Below, one piece after another: positions 19,274 through 27,435 of a stretch of 64,000 nt of DNA. The position numbers and the translations under genes were made by a program. The notes below the pieces were generated by a model. That model did no database searches, had not been told where the DNA came from, and was given only the letters and a program-made list of their open reading frames with translations. How positions within the stretch are numbered: position 1 is the stretch's first letter; every line of letters begins with the position of its first letter. Location of the stretch: NCBI RefSeq assembly GCF_000614975.1, contig NZ_BALM01000019.1, positions 1-64,000 on the forward strand. The letters run 5' to 3'. This stretch comes from Shewanella marina JCM 15074 (lineage in GTDB: Bacteria > Pseudomonadota > Gammaproteobacteria > Enterobacterales > Shewanellaceae).

Positions 19274-19916
19274 AAGCAATAATTACCTGTTGCCATTCGT
19301 CTTGTTGTGGTGGCACAAAGCGCCAACGTAAAACGGCTCTTGCCGCAGAGCGATAAAAGACCCCTTGTGGGTGTTCTTCAATTAGCTCCACCTGTTTGAC
19401 TCTACCTTCAGTTGAAATCAGTAGTTTCAAACTGACTCGGCCTTCAATCCCGCGTTGTTTAGCTCGCAGTGGGTATTGAGGTGGTGTTTGAAAACTCACT
19501 TGTGCCATGGCCAAGTTTGCTTGTATTTGGCTCCCAGGCGTGATGCCGACCTGACTAAAATTAAGCGTTGGTGCTTGTATTTCACTGATACTGTCTGGCG
19601 TGGCAAATTCTGGTGTTGTGATCACTATTTGGCTATCAATATTAACGGGGTTAATTGTCAGCTTCATCGGCGGTGGTGGCGGTGAAGATGTTAGCGGTGC
19701 ATTAGTTAATGTTGTTGCGGTTTGCGGCTCATCCAAAGGCTTACTTATGGGGTCACTAAAATAGACCTGCGTTAATTGGATTTTTGCTGCCGGTGCGTGA
19801 ATATCACTTAATGTAAGCCGATAGATTATGGCCGCTAATAGCAGATTTATCAGCAGTGAAACAGTCATGATGACACCGCGATTTTTAGTCGGAATGATGG
19901 GTTGCAACGGCCACAT
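19257..19916 (-). CDS. tonB2: TonB2-type energy transducer
   Basis: TonB carries proton-motive energy from the inner membrane to outer-membrane receptors. The product has 219 residues from the ATG at 19916 (AGGAG 6 bases upstream): one N-terminal membrane anchor (VIMTVSLLINLLLAAIIY), a short Pro-rich spacer (TSSPPPPPM), and a C-terminal TonB domain with PPQYPLRAKQRGIEGRVSLK and AVLRWRFVPP. The short linker is typical of TonB2-class proteins. It overlaps exbD by 32 bases. It is likely Fur-regulated through the operon promoter near 22887. Confidence 0.93.
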   Translation of the reverse strand: MWPLQPIIPTKNRGVIMTVSLLINLLLAAIIYRLTLSDIHAPAAKIQLTQVYFSDPISKPLDEPQTATTLTNAPLTSSPPPPPMKLTINPVNIDSQIVITTPEFATPDSISEIQAPTLNFSQVGITPGSQIQANLAMAQVSFQTPPQYPLRAKQRGIEGRVSLKLLISTEGRVKQVELIEEHPQGVFYRSAARAVLRWRFVPPQQDEWQQVIIAYELEK

Positions 19917-20292
19917 TATCCACTCCTGCAATTCTAATTTTGTCGATGACTTCGATTAACTTGCCACTATCAACAGATTTATCGACATCAATAATGGCAC
20001 TGCTTTGGCCACCGTTAAGGCGCGCTTGTTTGATCTGTTTTTGCAATTGACTCGCGGCCACTATTTGCTGCTGAAACCAGATAGTATTGTTGCTGTCGAT
20101 ACTGACCATTAGCGCTGTTTTATCGGTATTGTCTTGCACTTGCGCACTGGGTCTGTCGATATCTAATGTTTGTGATTGCTGAAAACTGGCCGATAGAATG
20201 AAAAATATCAGCAGAATAAACACCACATCAATGAGCGGTGTCATATCGACATTGGCATCCGTCTCTGCTTCATCATTGTATTTAAACTGCAT
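19885..20292 (-). CDS. exbD: ExbD-type biopolymer transport protein
   Basis: A 135-residue protein with a cytoplasmic N terminus, one membrane helix and a periplasmic domain. The conserved VDMTPLIDVVFILLIFF motif holds the membrane Asp used for proton conduction (D24). It overlaps exbB by 11 bases. It works with ExbB, TtpC and TonB as the motor for receptor gating. Confidence 0.95.
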   Translation of the reverse strand: MQFKYNDEAETDANVDMTPLIDVVFILLIFFILSASFQQSQTLDIDRPSAQVQDNTDKTALMVSIDSNNTIWFQQQIVAASQLQKQIKQARLNGGQSSAIIDVDKSVDSGKLIEVIDKIRIAGVDNVAVATHHSD

Positions 20293-20791
20293 CTGCTGAC
20301 TCCGACAGTGATTGTTTTAATTGACTTAATAAGCGTTGGTTAGCGCGTTTAAGTCGATAGCTCAGGTAAAGTCCTGATAGTGAGGTGACTAAGCCTGCAA
20401 GTGTGGTTAATAGGGCAGAGCTAATTCCCCCCGCTAATTGCTGGCTAATATTGGCTTGTCCCAATTGTAAGAAACTGCTGATCATGCCGTTGACCGTTCC
20501 GAGTAATCCGAGCAAGGGTAAGATTTTTATCAGGGTATTAATCCAAAGTTGATATTGGTTAAGTTGTCGCTGTGCTTGACTGATAAATGCCTGTTGCAGC
20601 TGCTGCTGTTGCCATTGACCTAACGAACTCAATTGCAGTCTTATTTGCTGTGTCTGCGTGAGCCATATCGGCCTGAGTTGATGGATGCGGTAATAACCCT
20701 GTAATAACAGATACCACATCACGCATGAAAGACTGATAATCAGCCATACCAGTGCATCAACTTGGGTGATAAATTCAATAAAATCGACCAT
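20282..20791 (-). CDS. exbB: ExbB-type MotA/TolQ/ExbB proton channel protein
   Basis: A 169-residue, three-helix MotA/TolQ/ExbB protein with the family block LLGLLGTVNGMISSFLQLG and the downstream helix SSALLTTLAGLVTSLSGLYLS. Its start lies one base after the ttpC stop, so translation is probably coupled. It forms the proton channel with ExbD that powers TonB. Confidence 0.94.
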   Translation of the reverse strand: MVDFIEFITQVDALVWLIISLSCVMWYLLLQGYYRIHQLRPIWLTQTQQIRLQLSSLGQWQQQQLQQAFISQAQRQLNQYQLWINTLIKILPLLGLLGTVNGMISSFLQLGQANISQQLAGGISSALLTTLAGLVTSLSGLYLSYRLKRANQRLLSQLKQSLSESADAV

Positions 20792-20792
20792 A

Positions 20793-22064
20793 TTAGTCTT
20801 GATTCTGACGCTGCTGAATAACGATGGCTGCAGCTTCTTGCTCTAACTGCTGACTTAATTGACGGCTTTTATTTTTAACCGCGCAATGCAGTAGTAATAG
20901 TGGAATAGCAGTCATTAGCCCGAGCTGAGTGGTGAGCAGCGCTTGGGCGATACCGCCTGATAATAACTCTGAATTATTACTGCCAAACTGGGTCATTACA
21001 GTAAAGGTTTCAATCATTCCGCCAACGGTACCAAGCAGGCCGAGCAGTGGTGGAATACCAGCTAATACCGCTAAAGTACCAATTCCTTTTTGCAGTGCAG
21101 GTAACTCATTCAAAATAGCACTATGCAAATGTGCGGCTAAATTGGCGTCCGTTACAGTATTTGTGGCGGCAATGATACGGCCTAACGCGTTATCTAAATT
21201 GGCATTAACTTGTGTTTGTTGTCGGTTGATACGCTGTTTCTCTTGGTATAAGTAGAACAGGCGATTAACACCGATGATTGTTGCAACAATGGCGATAAGA
21301 GCAATTAATACGCCGACTAAACCTGCTGGTGCTAATGCCTGCCACCAACGATTCTGGCCAGCCTGTTGTATTAATTGTCCCATACTAGGGTCGAGCCAAA
21401 AGCCTTGTTTAAGATGAGATAGCTGAGGTTGCAGAGCCACTATTTGCCACTGTTTTTGCGCTGGCAAATAATGCAACCAACCTTGTTCTGTTTGCGCGGT
21501 AAAGGGACCATATTCAGTGACTTGCATGGCATGTGGCTGACCTTTGCTATCAAGCACCATGGCATCATGTTGTTGCACTCTGGCGGTTAGCACGATTTGT
21601 TCTGTTAGTGCTTGCCATAATTGTTTAATTCGCGCTAAATCGAGTTGTTCATTATTGAGATTGATGCCACTGGTATCGTGCTGCCATAAACTATGTGGGC
21701 GCACGCTATCTAATAACAGTTGTTCATGTTCAGCAATGGTTTGAAAAACATGAGTTAGACTCGATTTTTCGGTATTGAGTTGTGATTGTTTATCTTTAAG
21801 TTGCTGTTGTAGGACAAGTAGCTGATCTTCTAGTTGCAAATTATGTTGCTGTATTTGCTGTAACTGTTGATTGAGTTGCTGCCCTTGTTGCTGCAGTTGT
21901 TGTAAATCAAGCTGGCTATTATGCACAAATTGTTTGGCAGCTAATTGTTCTTGTTGGCTGCCTTGTCGCACCTGTTGTAATACCTGTTGCAAGCTCTGTA
22001 CTTGGCTATAACCACTAGATGGCAGCAATAACATTAACAAGGCTATTAAGTGAATTGAGCGCAT
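20793..22064 (-). CDS. ttpC: TtpC-type long ExbB homologue
   Basis: I place the start at the ATG at 22064, which overlaps the DUF3450 stop as TAATG and has AAGGAGG in front. This gives 423 residues. A signal peptide (MRSIHLIALLMLLLPSSGYS) leads into a Gln-rich coiled coil of about 110 residues, a periplasmic domain, and then a MotA/TolQ/ExbB domain with GIPPLLGLLGTVGGMIETF near residue 345. Vibrio TonB2 systems require such a protein, TtpC, in addition to ExbB. The coiled coil is unusually rich in glutamine. Confidence 0.9.
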   Translation of the reverse strand: MRSIHLIALLMLLLPSSGYSQVQSLQQVLQQVRQGSQQEQLAAKQFVHNSQLDLQQLQQQGQQLNQQLQQIQQHNLQLEDQLLVLQQQLKDKQSQLNTEKSSLTHVFQTIAEHEQLLLDSVRPHSLWQHDTSGINLNNEQLDLARIKQLWQALTEQIVLTARVQQHDAMVLDSKGQPHAMQVTEYGPFTAQTEQGWLHYLPAQKQWQIVALQPQLSHLKQGFWLDPSMGQLIQQAGQNRWWQALAPAGLVGVLIALIAIVATIIGVNRLFYLYQEKQRINRQQTQVNANLDNALGRIIAATNTVTDANLAAHLHSAILNELPALQKGIGTLAVLAGIPPLLGLLGTVGGMIETFTVMTQFGSNNSELLSGGIAQALLTTQLGLMTAIPLLLLHCAVKNKSRQLSQQLEQEAAAIVIQQRQNQD

Positions 22065-22822
22065 TACTCTACCTCCTTTATTAATGGTAACTGCATTAAT
22101 GCTGGTGGTATTTGACTTGTGGTCACAGCAATAGCTTGCGCAAGTGGGGCTAACCATTGTGTATCTAAGGGCTGCCAACGATCTTGCTGCCAGATGGCCG
22201 CTGATTGTTGATCAAGACTTAAATAGTAATAGCCTAATCGGCCTGCGCGTAAAAAGGTGACTAGGCTGCCATCGGGTAATTTCCCTTGCCAACTTTCACT
22301 GCTGTAGCCATAGCTGATTTCGACTTGATAGGCATCAAGTAGGCGCGTCATTTTCTCACCATTATCTAATTCTGCACTGGCCAAGGTTTGCGTTAATGCA
22401 TCCAATCTCGCTTGGCGCTCAGCTTGTAAGAATGGCAAATCCGCGTCAATTAACTGCTGTAAGCTGGTTAACATATTTTGCATTAGAGGTAACAGCTGCA
22501 TCCGCGTTTCTCTGAGCGTCTGGCGCTGATGTTGTAGCTGTATTATTGCATCTTGTAACTGTTGGATCTGATGATTAAGTTGCTGTTGATAATGGTCAGC
22601 TAATTGCATCTGCAATACGATTTGATGATTTTGTTGTTGTAGTTCTTGCTGTTGTTGATCAAGTTGTTGATGCTGTTGTTGGGCCTGTTGACTGGCCTTT
22701 AAACCTTGTTGATCAGCACTTTTAACTGTGGCTAACGTGGTTGCGTTTGCGGTGTGTGCCACAAAAATGGATAACATTAAAATGAGAGGTAAAGCATATT
22801 GATGTCGTACATATAGGAACAT
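22064..22822 (-). CDS. DUF3450 periplasmic coiled-coil protein
   Basis: A 252-residue protein with a signal peptide (residues 1-27, ending TANA) and a long coiled coil (about 35-125) in which glutamine is extremely frequent. A C-terminal domain with YQVEISYGYSSESWQGKL and LRAGRLGYYYLSLDQ is typical of DUF3450. It is the first gene of the TonB2 operon, transcribed leftward from a Fur-box-like site. DUF3450 genes precede ttpC in many marine gammaproteobacteria; the role is presumably structural in the TtpC-ExbB-TonB complex. Confidence 0.88.
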   Translation of the reverse strand: MFLYVRHQYALPLILMLSIFVAHTANATTLATVKSADQQGLKASQQAQQQHQQLDQQQQELQQQNHQIVLQMQLADHYQQQLNHQIQQLQDAIIQLQHQRQTLRETRMQLLPLMQNMLTSLQQLIDADLPFLQAERQARLDALTQTLASAELDNGEKMTRLLDAYQVEISYGYSSESWQGKLPDGSLVTFLRAGRLGYYYLSLDQQSAAIWQQDRWQPLDTQWLAPLAQAIAVTTSQIPPALMQLPLIKEVE

Positions 22823-22886
22823 ATTTAAGTATCACTTTTTAGCCGCAAACAGAGAAAAGAGCGCGGATATTACTATTAAATCTAAA

Positions 22887-22901
22887 TGATAACAATTATC
22901 A
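22887..22901. promoter_or_regulatory. Fur-box-like site upstream of the TonB2 operon
   Basis: TGATAACAATTATCA matches the 7-1-7 Fur consensus TGATAATNATTATCA at all but one defined position. It lies 65 bases upstream of the DUF3450 start. Confidence 0.75.
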
Positions 22902-23158
22902 ATTGCATCGTAAGAGGGTTGATATAGGTTAAATTTGATAAATTTGCAGCTGATTTAAGCGGATATGCATGTTGTTATCGTTAACTAATGGTGATCTTCA
23001 TCACAAAATAAGTAATCAATACAGGGTGGTTTTTATTACATTTGTAAATACTATGTTGTTTTTAAATGCTTTAGTATGAGCTATTAATTATAAAAATCTG
23101 TGAGCTATTACCTAAAAATAGCCTTGGTTGAGAAAACAATTAACATAACCGTAAAGAT

Positions 23159-23183
23159 GATAATAAAAATCGTTATCATTAAT
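23159..23183. promoter_or_regulatory. Possible second Fur site in the divergent promoter region
   Basis: TGATAATAAAAATCGTTATCATT carries two Fur-like half sites (TGATAAT and TTATCATT) with a longer-than-usual spacer. It may be two overlapping weaker boxes. Confidence 0.45.
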
Positions 23184-23217
23184 GTAGGTAAAACCACAAT
23201 TCTGCACTGGTTGTATT

Positions 23218-23232
23218 TGAGAATGATTATCA
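23218..23232. promoter_or_regulatory. Fur-box-like site upstream of the TonB-dependent receptor
   Basis: TGAGAATGATTATCA differs from the 7-1-7 consensus TGATAATNATTATCA at one position and lies 43 bases before the receptor start, in a position to overlap its promoter. Confidence 0.78.
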
Positions 23233-23274
23233 TTAATGTGCAGTCAACTTAATGCTGACGATGATAATTAATCG

Positions 23275-25650
23275 ATGACAAACTTCAAAAAATCCACATT
23301 ATCTTTCTGTATTTGGGCAGGACTTTATGGGCCTGTGATGGCTTATGCCGCTACCGCGCCAGCTGATGATAGTCAGATATCGAATGCCAATACGCAAACC
23401 ATCATCAAGGTGCGAGATCGCCAGCATGATGGCTTAACTGGTAAAGATAGCCTTGATGAGGAAGCTATTCGTCGCACCCCATCTGGCGATGGCAATTTAA
23501 GTGACATGCTTAAGTCTAATGTGAATGTGCGCTTTGAAACTGATGAGGATGGTTTCCAAGGAGGGGAAATAAAACCGGCTAGCGTATCGATTAATGGTGC
23601 TGAACCTTCTCAAACAGCTTACTCAATTAATGGCATTAATATTAATAATGATATTGATCCGACAGGTGAACTGTTCGATAAGGATGCCAGAACCTTACCG
23701 GGCATGAGTAATGAACAGGCGTATTTTTTTGATGCCAATATGCTGTCTAATATTACCGTTTATGACAGTAATATTCCGGCTAACCTCGGGGGCTTTACCG
23801 GTGGCGCAGTTGTTGCTGAAACACAAACTTACCAAGGTGTTAATGGTGTTTCTTTGAATTATCGCACTAGCCGTAGTGAATGGGCATCAATGCAGACTGA
23901 TAGCAATATGGCTGCTGAGGTAGATGAGGCTAAACCGATTGGTTATGAAGCCACTTTTCAGCCGGATTATCGTAAAAATAGTTACAATATGATGCTGCAG
24001 CAAGGTCTTACCGATGAACTTGGGATGGTCGTCGGGTTGAGTCGCCGAGATTCATCACTTCGTCAAGCACGTACTTTAAATGCTAAGGGTGAACAGGGGC
24101 ATGAAGATCAAACACGTCGTTCTGATAATGCCATGGTCAATTTTGCATGGACACCGAATACGCGCACTCGTATTGATTGGGATCTACGAGCCTCTCAATA
24201 TCAAGAGCAGTTATACGTACTTGAAAATATAGATAATAACTTCACTGATAGCCATAAAGCCTACGGCACGACCTTACATTTACAGCAATTGCTAGATAGC
24301 GGTAGTTTATCGGTTCGTGCTGGTTTCGATCAGTTTATCGATGAGCGTGACTCTAATAGTTACCATGTTGAAACGACTCATGATGAATGGAATGAATTGC
24401 ATTATGAAGTAGGTGGCTATGGTGATAGTCAATTAAAACAACGCAATATCCAACTACTTACTGACTATACTCTTGACCGTTTTGTACTGGGAGCAACAGA
24501 ACATCAAATCCGTACTGGTATCGGTTTCACGCAAACAGATTATGATTTCTATCGCCCTAAAGCCGTCACATCCGAGGTGCATACCATTGTGATGCCTGAT
24601 TGGAGTTTTGATGATTATGGACATGCTGTAGCCGGTAAAGTTTCGAGCCAATATCGCCAATATAGTGCCTATGTGGAAGATAATATTGGTTGGGGGGATT
24701 GGCAGTTCCGCCCAGGTATCCGTGTTGAACATGATGATTATATTAACGATGTTAACCTTTCGCCCCGTTTTGCAATGACATGGCAAGCGCTGGCTGATAC
24801 TCGCTTAGATATGGGCTTAAATCGTTATTATGGCCGTTCATTTGCATCAATGGCATTGGCTGAAAAAGTAGCTCAGCTTGATCGTAAAGTGATGACGATC
24901 CCCAACCGGAATTTAAAAACACCTTACAGTGATGAGTTTACCTTTGGCGTGACGCAAGTATTGGATAATTGGACGGTTAATTTACGTTATAACCAGCGCC
25001 ATTATCAAGACCGCTTAATTCCACTGAGCACCAGTTTTGGGGAAGGTGAAAATAAAGTCACCATTAAGCAATTACAAAATGGCGAAGAATATAAGGTCGA
25101 TTTATACACTATACAAGTGGCTAATATTGAGCCGTTAGTGGCAGGGATTAGCCATTGGAATGTCAGTATTGGTGCGGATTGGATGGATACGCCGCGTAAT
25201 GATCTCAATGATCCTGCACTTAGTAACGAGCAAGTGATCCTTGATGGTCAGTTAATGACTCGACGTGAGATGGAAGGCGCGGTTAATAGTTCAAAAGAGC
25301 AATGGCAAGTCCGTGCTGGTGTCGATATGACACTGCCGATGTGGAATGTGACTTGGTCAAATAAGTTTTACCTAAAAGCACCGGTTCGCGATTTTGAAGA
25401 GAATGAATCGGTGATGGATCCACAATACCCAACTTATTACGCTTATGACTATGGCACTCATACTCAGTGGGATAGTCGTTTACGTTGGCAGCCACCGTTT
25501 GCGGGGCAGTCGATGTATGTCCAATTTGATGTTGAAAATGTGCTAAATAAAGTACGTCAATTTGGCAGTAAACATAGCCGTAATAATGGAGATTATGGTC
25601 TTTATACGCCCGGCCGCCAGTTCTGGCTAGAGCTCGGATACCAATTCTAA
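23275..25650 (+). CDS. TonB-dependent outer-membrane receptor (YddB/FusA-like)
   Basis: A 791-residue receptor with a signal peptide (about residues 1-26), a candidate TonB box TIIKV near residue 42, a plug domain (about 50-190) with the SINGININND and NIPANLGGFTGGAVVAET blocks, a 22-strand barrel, and a C-terminal Phe. Length is about that of E. coli YddB. Genes for an ABC transporter and an M16 protease follow on the same strand, the set seen in ferredoxin-uptake (Fus) and yddA-yddB-pqqL loci, so a protein ligand containing iron is plausible. Ligand identity is inference. Fur-like boxes upstream suggest iron repression. Confidence 0.87.
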   Translation: MTNFKKSTLSFCIWAGLYGPVMAYAATAPADDSQISNANTQTIIKVRDRQHDGLTGKDSLDEEAIRRTPSGDGNLSDMLKSNVNVRFETDEDGFQGGEIKPASVSINGAEPSQTAYSINGININNDIDPTGELFDKDARTLPGMSNEQAYFFDANMLSNITVYDSNIPANLGGFTGGAVVAETQTYQGVNGVSLNYRTSRSEWASMQTDSNMAAEVDEAKPIGYEATFQPDYRKNSYNMMLQQGLTDELGMVVGLSRRDSSLRQARTLNAKGEQGHEDQTRRSDNAMVNFAWTPNTRTRIDWDLRASQYQEQLYVLENIDNNFTDSHKAYGTTLHLQQLLDSGSLSVRAGFDQFIDERDSNSYHVETTHDEWNELHYEVGGYGDSQLKQRNIQLLTDYTLDRFVLGATEHQIRTGIGFTQTDYDFYRPKAVTSEVHTIVMPDWSFDDYGHAVAGKVSSQYRQYSAYVEDNIGWGDWQFRPGIRVEHDDYINDVNLSPRFAMTWQALADTRLDMGLNRYYGRSFASMALAEKVAQLDRKVMTIPNRNLKTPYSDEFTFGVTQVLDNWTVNLRYNQRHYQDRLIPLSTSFGEGENKVTIKQLQNGEEYKVDLYTIQVANIEPLVAGISHWNVSIGADWMDTPRNDLNDPALSNEQVILDGQLMTRREMEGAVNSSKEQWQVRAGVDMTLPMWNVTWSNKFYLKAPVRDFEENESVMDPQYPTYYAYDYGTHTQWDSRLRWQPPFAGQSMYVQFDVENVLNKVRQFGSKHSRNNGDYGLYTPGRQFWLELGYQF

Positions 25651-25660
25651 TCACTCTTGT

Positions 25661-25725
25661 AGCGAGCAAGGTAATCGCAACCATTATTTAAATGGGGTTG
25701 CTATTACGTCTTGCTCGCTTTTTCT
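25661..25725 (+). terminator. Long hairpin plus T-run between receptor and ABC transporter genes
   Basis: Nested arms AGCGAGCAAG/CTTGCTCGCT, GTAAT/ATTAC and GCAACC/GGTTGC form a 59-base hairpin, followed by a pyrimidine run TTTTTCTTTTTTCTTTTTTT. It looks like a strong intrinsic terminator inside the cluster, so downstream genes may be expressed at a lower level or from readthrough. Confidence 0.8.
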
Positions 25726-25749
25726 TTTTTCTTTTTTTGAATATTTATT

Positions 25750-27435
25750 ATGCAGTTAAATAATCTACCATTCCGCAAACAGGTATGGTCTCTCATTACC
25801 CCATATTGGCGTAGCAGTGAAAAATGGATCGCATGGTCACTGTTGTTAGTCGTGGTCGCGCTTAATTATCTAACCGTTGAAATTGCAGTGTTTTACAGTA
25901 ATTGGAATCGCGAATTTTTTAACCTTATGCAAGATAAAGCTTGGCAATTATTTTGGCCGATGTTGGGGCAGTTTGTATTGCTGATGCTGGTATTTATGCT
26001 GGTGGATTTAGTTGAGGAGTATCTACGTCGAACCTTAAGGATCCGTTGGCGCCGCTGGCTTACTTATGCCTTTATTGAACAGTGGATGAAGGATAACAAT
26101 ATTTATCGACATCAGCTTTGCAGTAAAGACAGCGATAACCCAGATCAACGTATAACCGAAGATATTAAAACCTTCTGTGATATGACCTTATCAATGGGGT
26201 TAGGGTTACTGCGTACCGTGACGAGCCTATTTTCATTTATCGTTATTTTATGGGGTTTGTCAGGCATTTTAGAGTTTGAGTTTGCCGGTGAACAATGGCA
26301 TATCCCCGGTTATATGGTGTGGGTTGCGATTGTCTATTCTGTGATAGGTACTTGGCTGACCCATAAAGTTGCCCGTAATCTTATTCCGCTTAATTTTAAT
26401 CAAGAGAAAGTAGAAGCTGATTTTCGGTTTCATTTAATGCGTGTGCGTGAACATGGTGAATCAGTGGTGATTCAGCAGGGCGAACAAGTTGAGAAAAAAC
26501 GCGCTCGTCAGTTATTTGGACGTATTTTCGATAATTGGCAACAGTTAACCATGATGAAGATGCGCTATAACGCACTGAATAGTGCTTATAACGAAGTTGC
26601 TCGAATTTTCCCTTATCTTGTTGCGGCCCCAAGGATGATGACAGGAGCACTTCAGCTGGGCGATATGATGCAAACCGCGACGGGCTTTTATCGAGTACAA
26701 GAAGCTTTTAGTTGGTTTGTTGACTCATATGAAGAGGTTGCCCAATGGCGCGCGGTGACCAATCGCTTGATTACCTTCTCAGTTAATTTAGAGCAATTAC
26801 CCGATGTGACTCGATTTACTGAAAGCGAGCAGCCTCAATGGCAAGCATTGACCTTACATGATCCACAACAAGCGCCTTTGTTGCAAAGTGATGCGGGAAC
26901 GCTGGCAAAGCATACCATGCTAGTTGGAGCATCCGGCGCGGGTAAGAGTACCTTCTTTAAATTACTTGCAGGCATTTGGCCTTACTTTAACGGCCATATC
27001 AGTATGCCTAAAAAAGACCTTTGCATGTTTATTCCACAGCGCCCTTATTTGGCTTATGCCAGTTTACAGCAAGTACTGTGTTATCCCGCTAATAGTGATA
27101 AATACAGTGCCAATCAATGTCAGCAAGCATTGGCCGATGTAGGTCTAAATGGTTTAGCTGATGAGCTGGACAAGATTGACCATTGGCAAGCCCGCCTCAG
27201 TGGTGGTGAAGCACAAAAATTAATGCTGGCAAGAGCCTTACTGCATCAACCTAAGTGGCTATTTTTAGATGAGTCATTTAGTGCCATTGATAAAACGGCG
27301 GCGGCGAGCTTGTATCAATTGCTTAAATTACGAATGCCAGAGAGTCATATTATTGAAATTAATCATCATCAACAGCGGCAATCAATGGCCAAGCAGTTAC
27401 AGCTTCGTGATGGTAATTTAGTGGTAGAGAATTAA
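25750..27435 (+). CDS. yddA: SbmA/BacA-fold ABC transporter with fused ATPase (YddA/FusD-like)
   Basis: A 561-residue half-transporter, the same length I recall for E. coli YddA. The N-terminal SbmA/BacA-type membrane domain (about 1-330) has a NWNREFFNLMQDKAW motif. The C-terminal ATPase has Walker A GASGAGKST near residue 394, signature LSGGEAQK near 482 and Walker B WLFLDES near 500. In the Fus system the homologue FusD is thought to move protein fragments or linked products across the inner membrane. Direction of transport is not established. It overlaps the start of the protease gene by one base. Confidence 0.9.
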   Translation: MQLNNLPFRKQVWSLITPYWRSSEKWIAWSLLLVVVALNYLTVEIAVFYSNWNREFFNLMQDKAWQLFWPMLGQFVLLMLVFMLVDLVEEYLRRTLRIRWRRWLTYAFIEQWMKDNNIYRHQLCSKDSDNPDQRITEDIKTFCDMTLSMGLGLLRTVTSLFSFIVILWGLSGILEFEFAGEQWHIPGYMVWVAIVYSVIGTWLTHKVARNLIPLNFNQEKVEADFRFHLMRVREHGESVVIQQGEQVEKKRARQLFGRIFDNWQQLTMMKMRYNALNSAYNEVARIFPYLVAAPRMMTGALQLGDMMQTATGFYRVQEAFSWFVDSYEEVAQWRAVTNRLITFSVNLEQLPDVTRFTESEQPQWQALTLHDPQQAPLLQSDAGTLAKHTMLVGASGAGKSTFFKLLAGIWPYFNGHISMPKKDLCMFIPQRPYLAYASLQQVLCYPANSDKYSANQCQQALADVGLNGLADELDKIDHWQARLSGGEAQKLMLARALLHQPKWLFLDESFSAIDKTAAASLYQLLKLRMPESHIIEINHHQQRQSMAKQLQLRDGNLVVEN

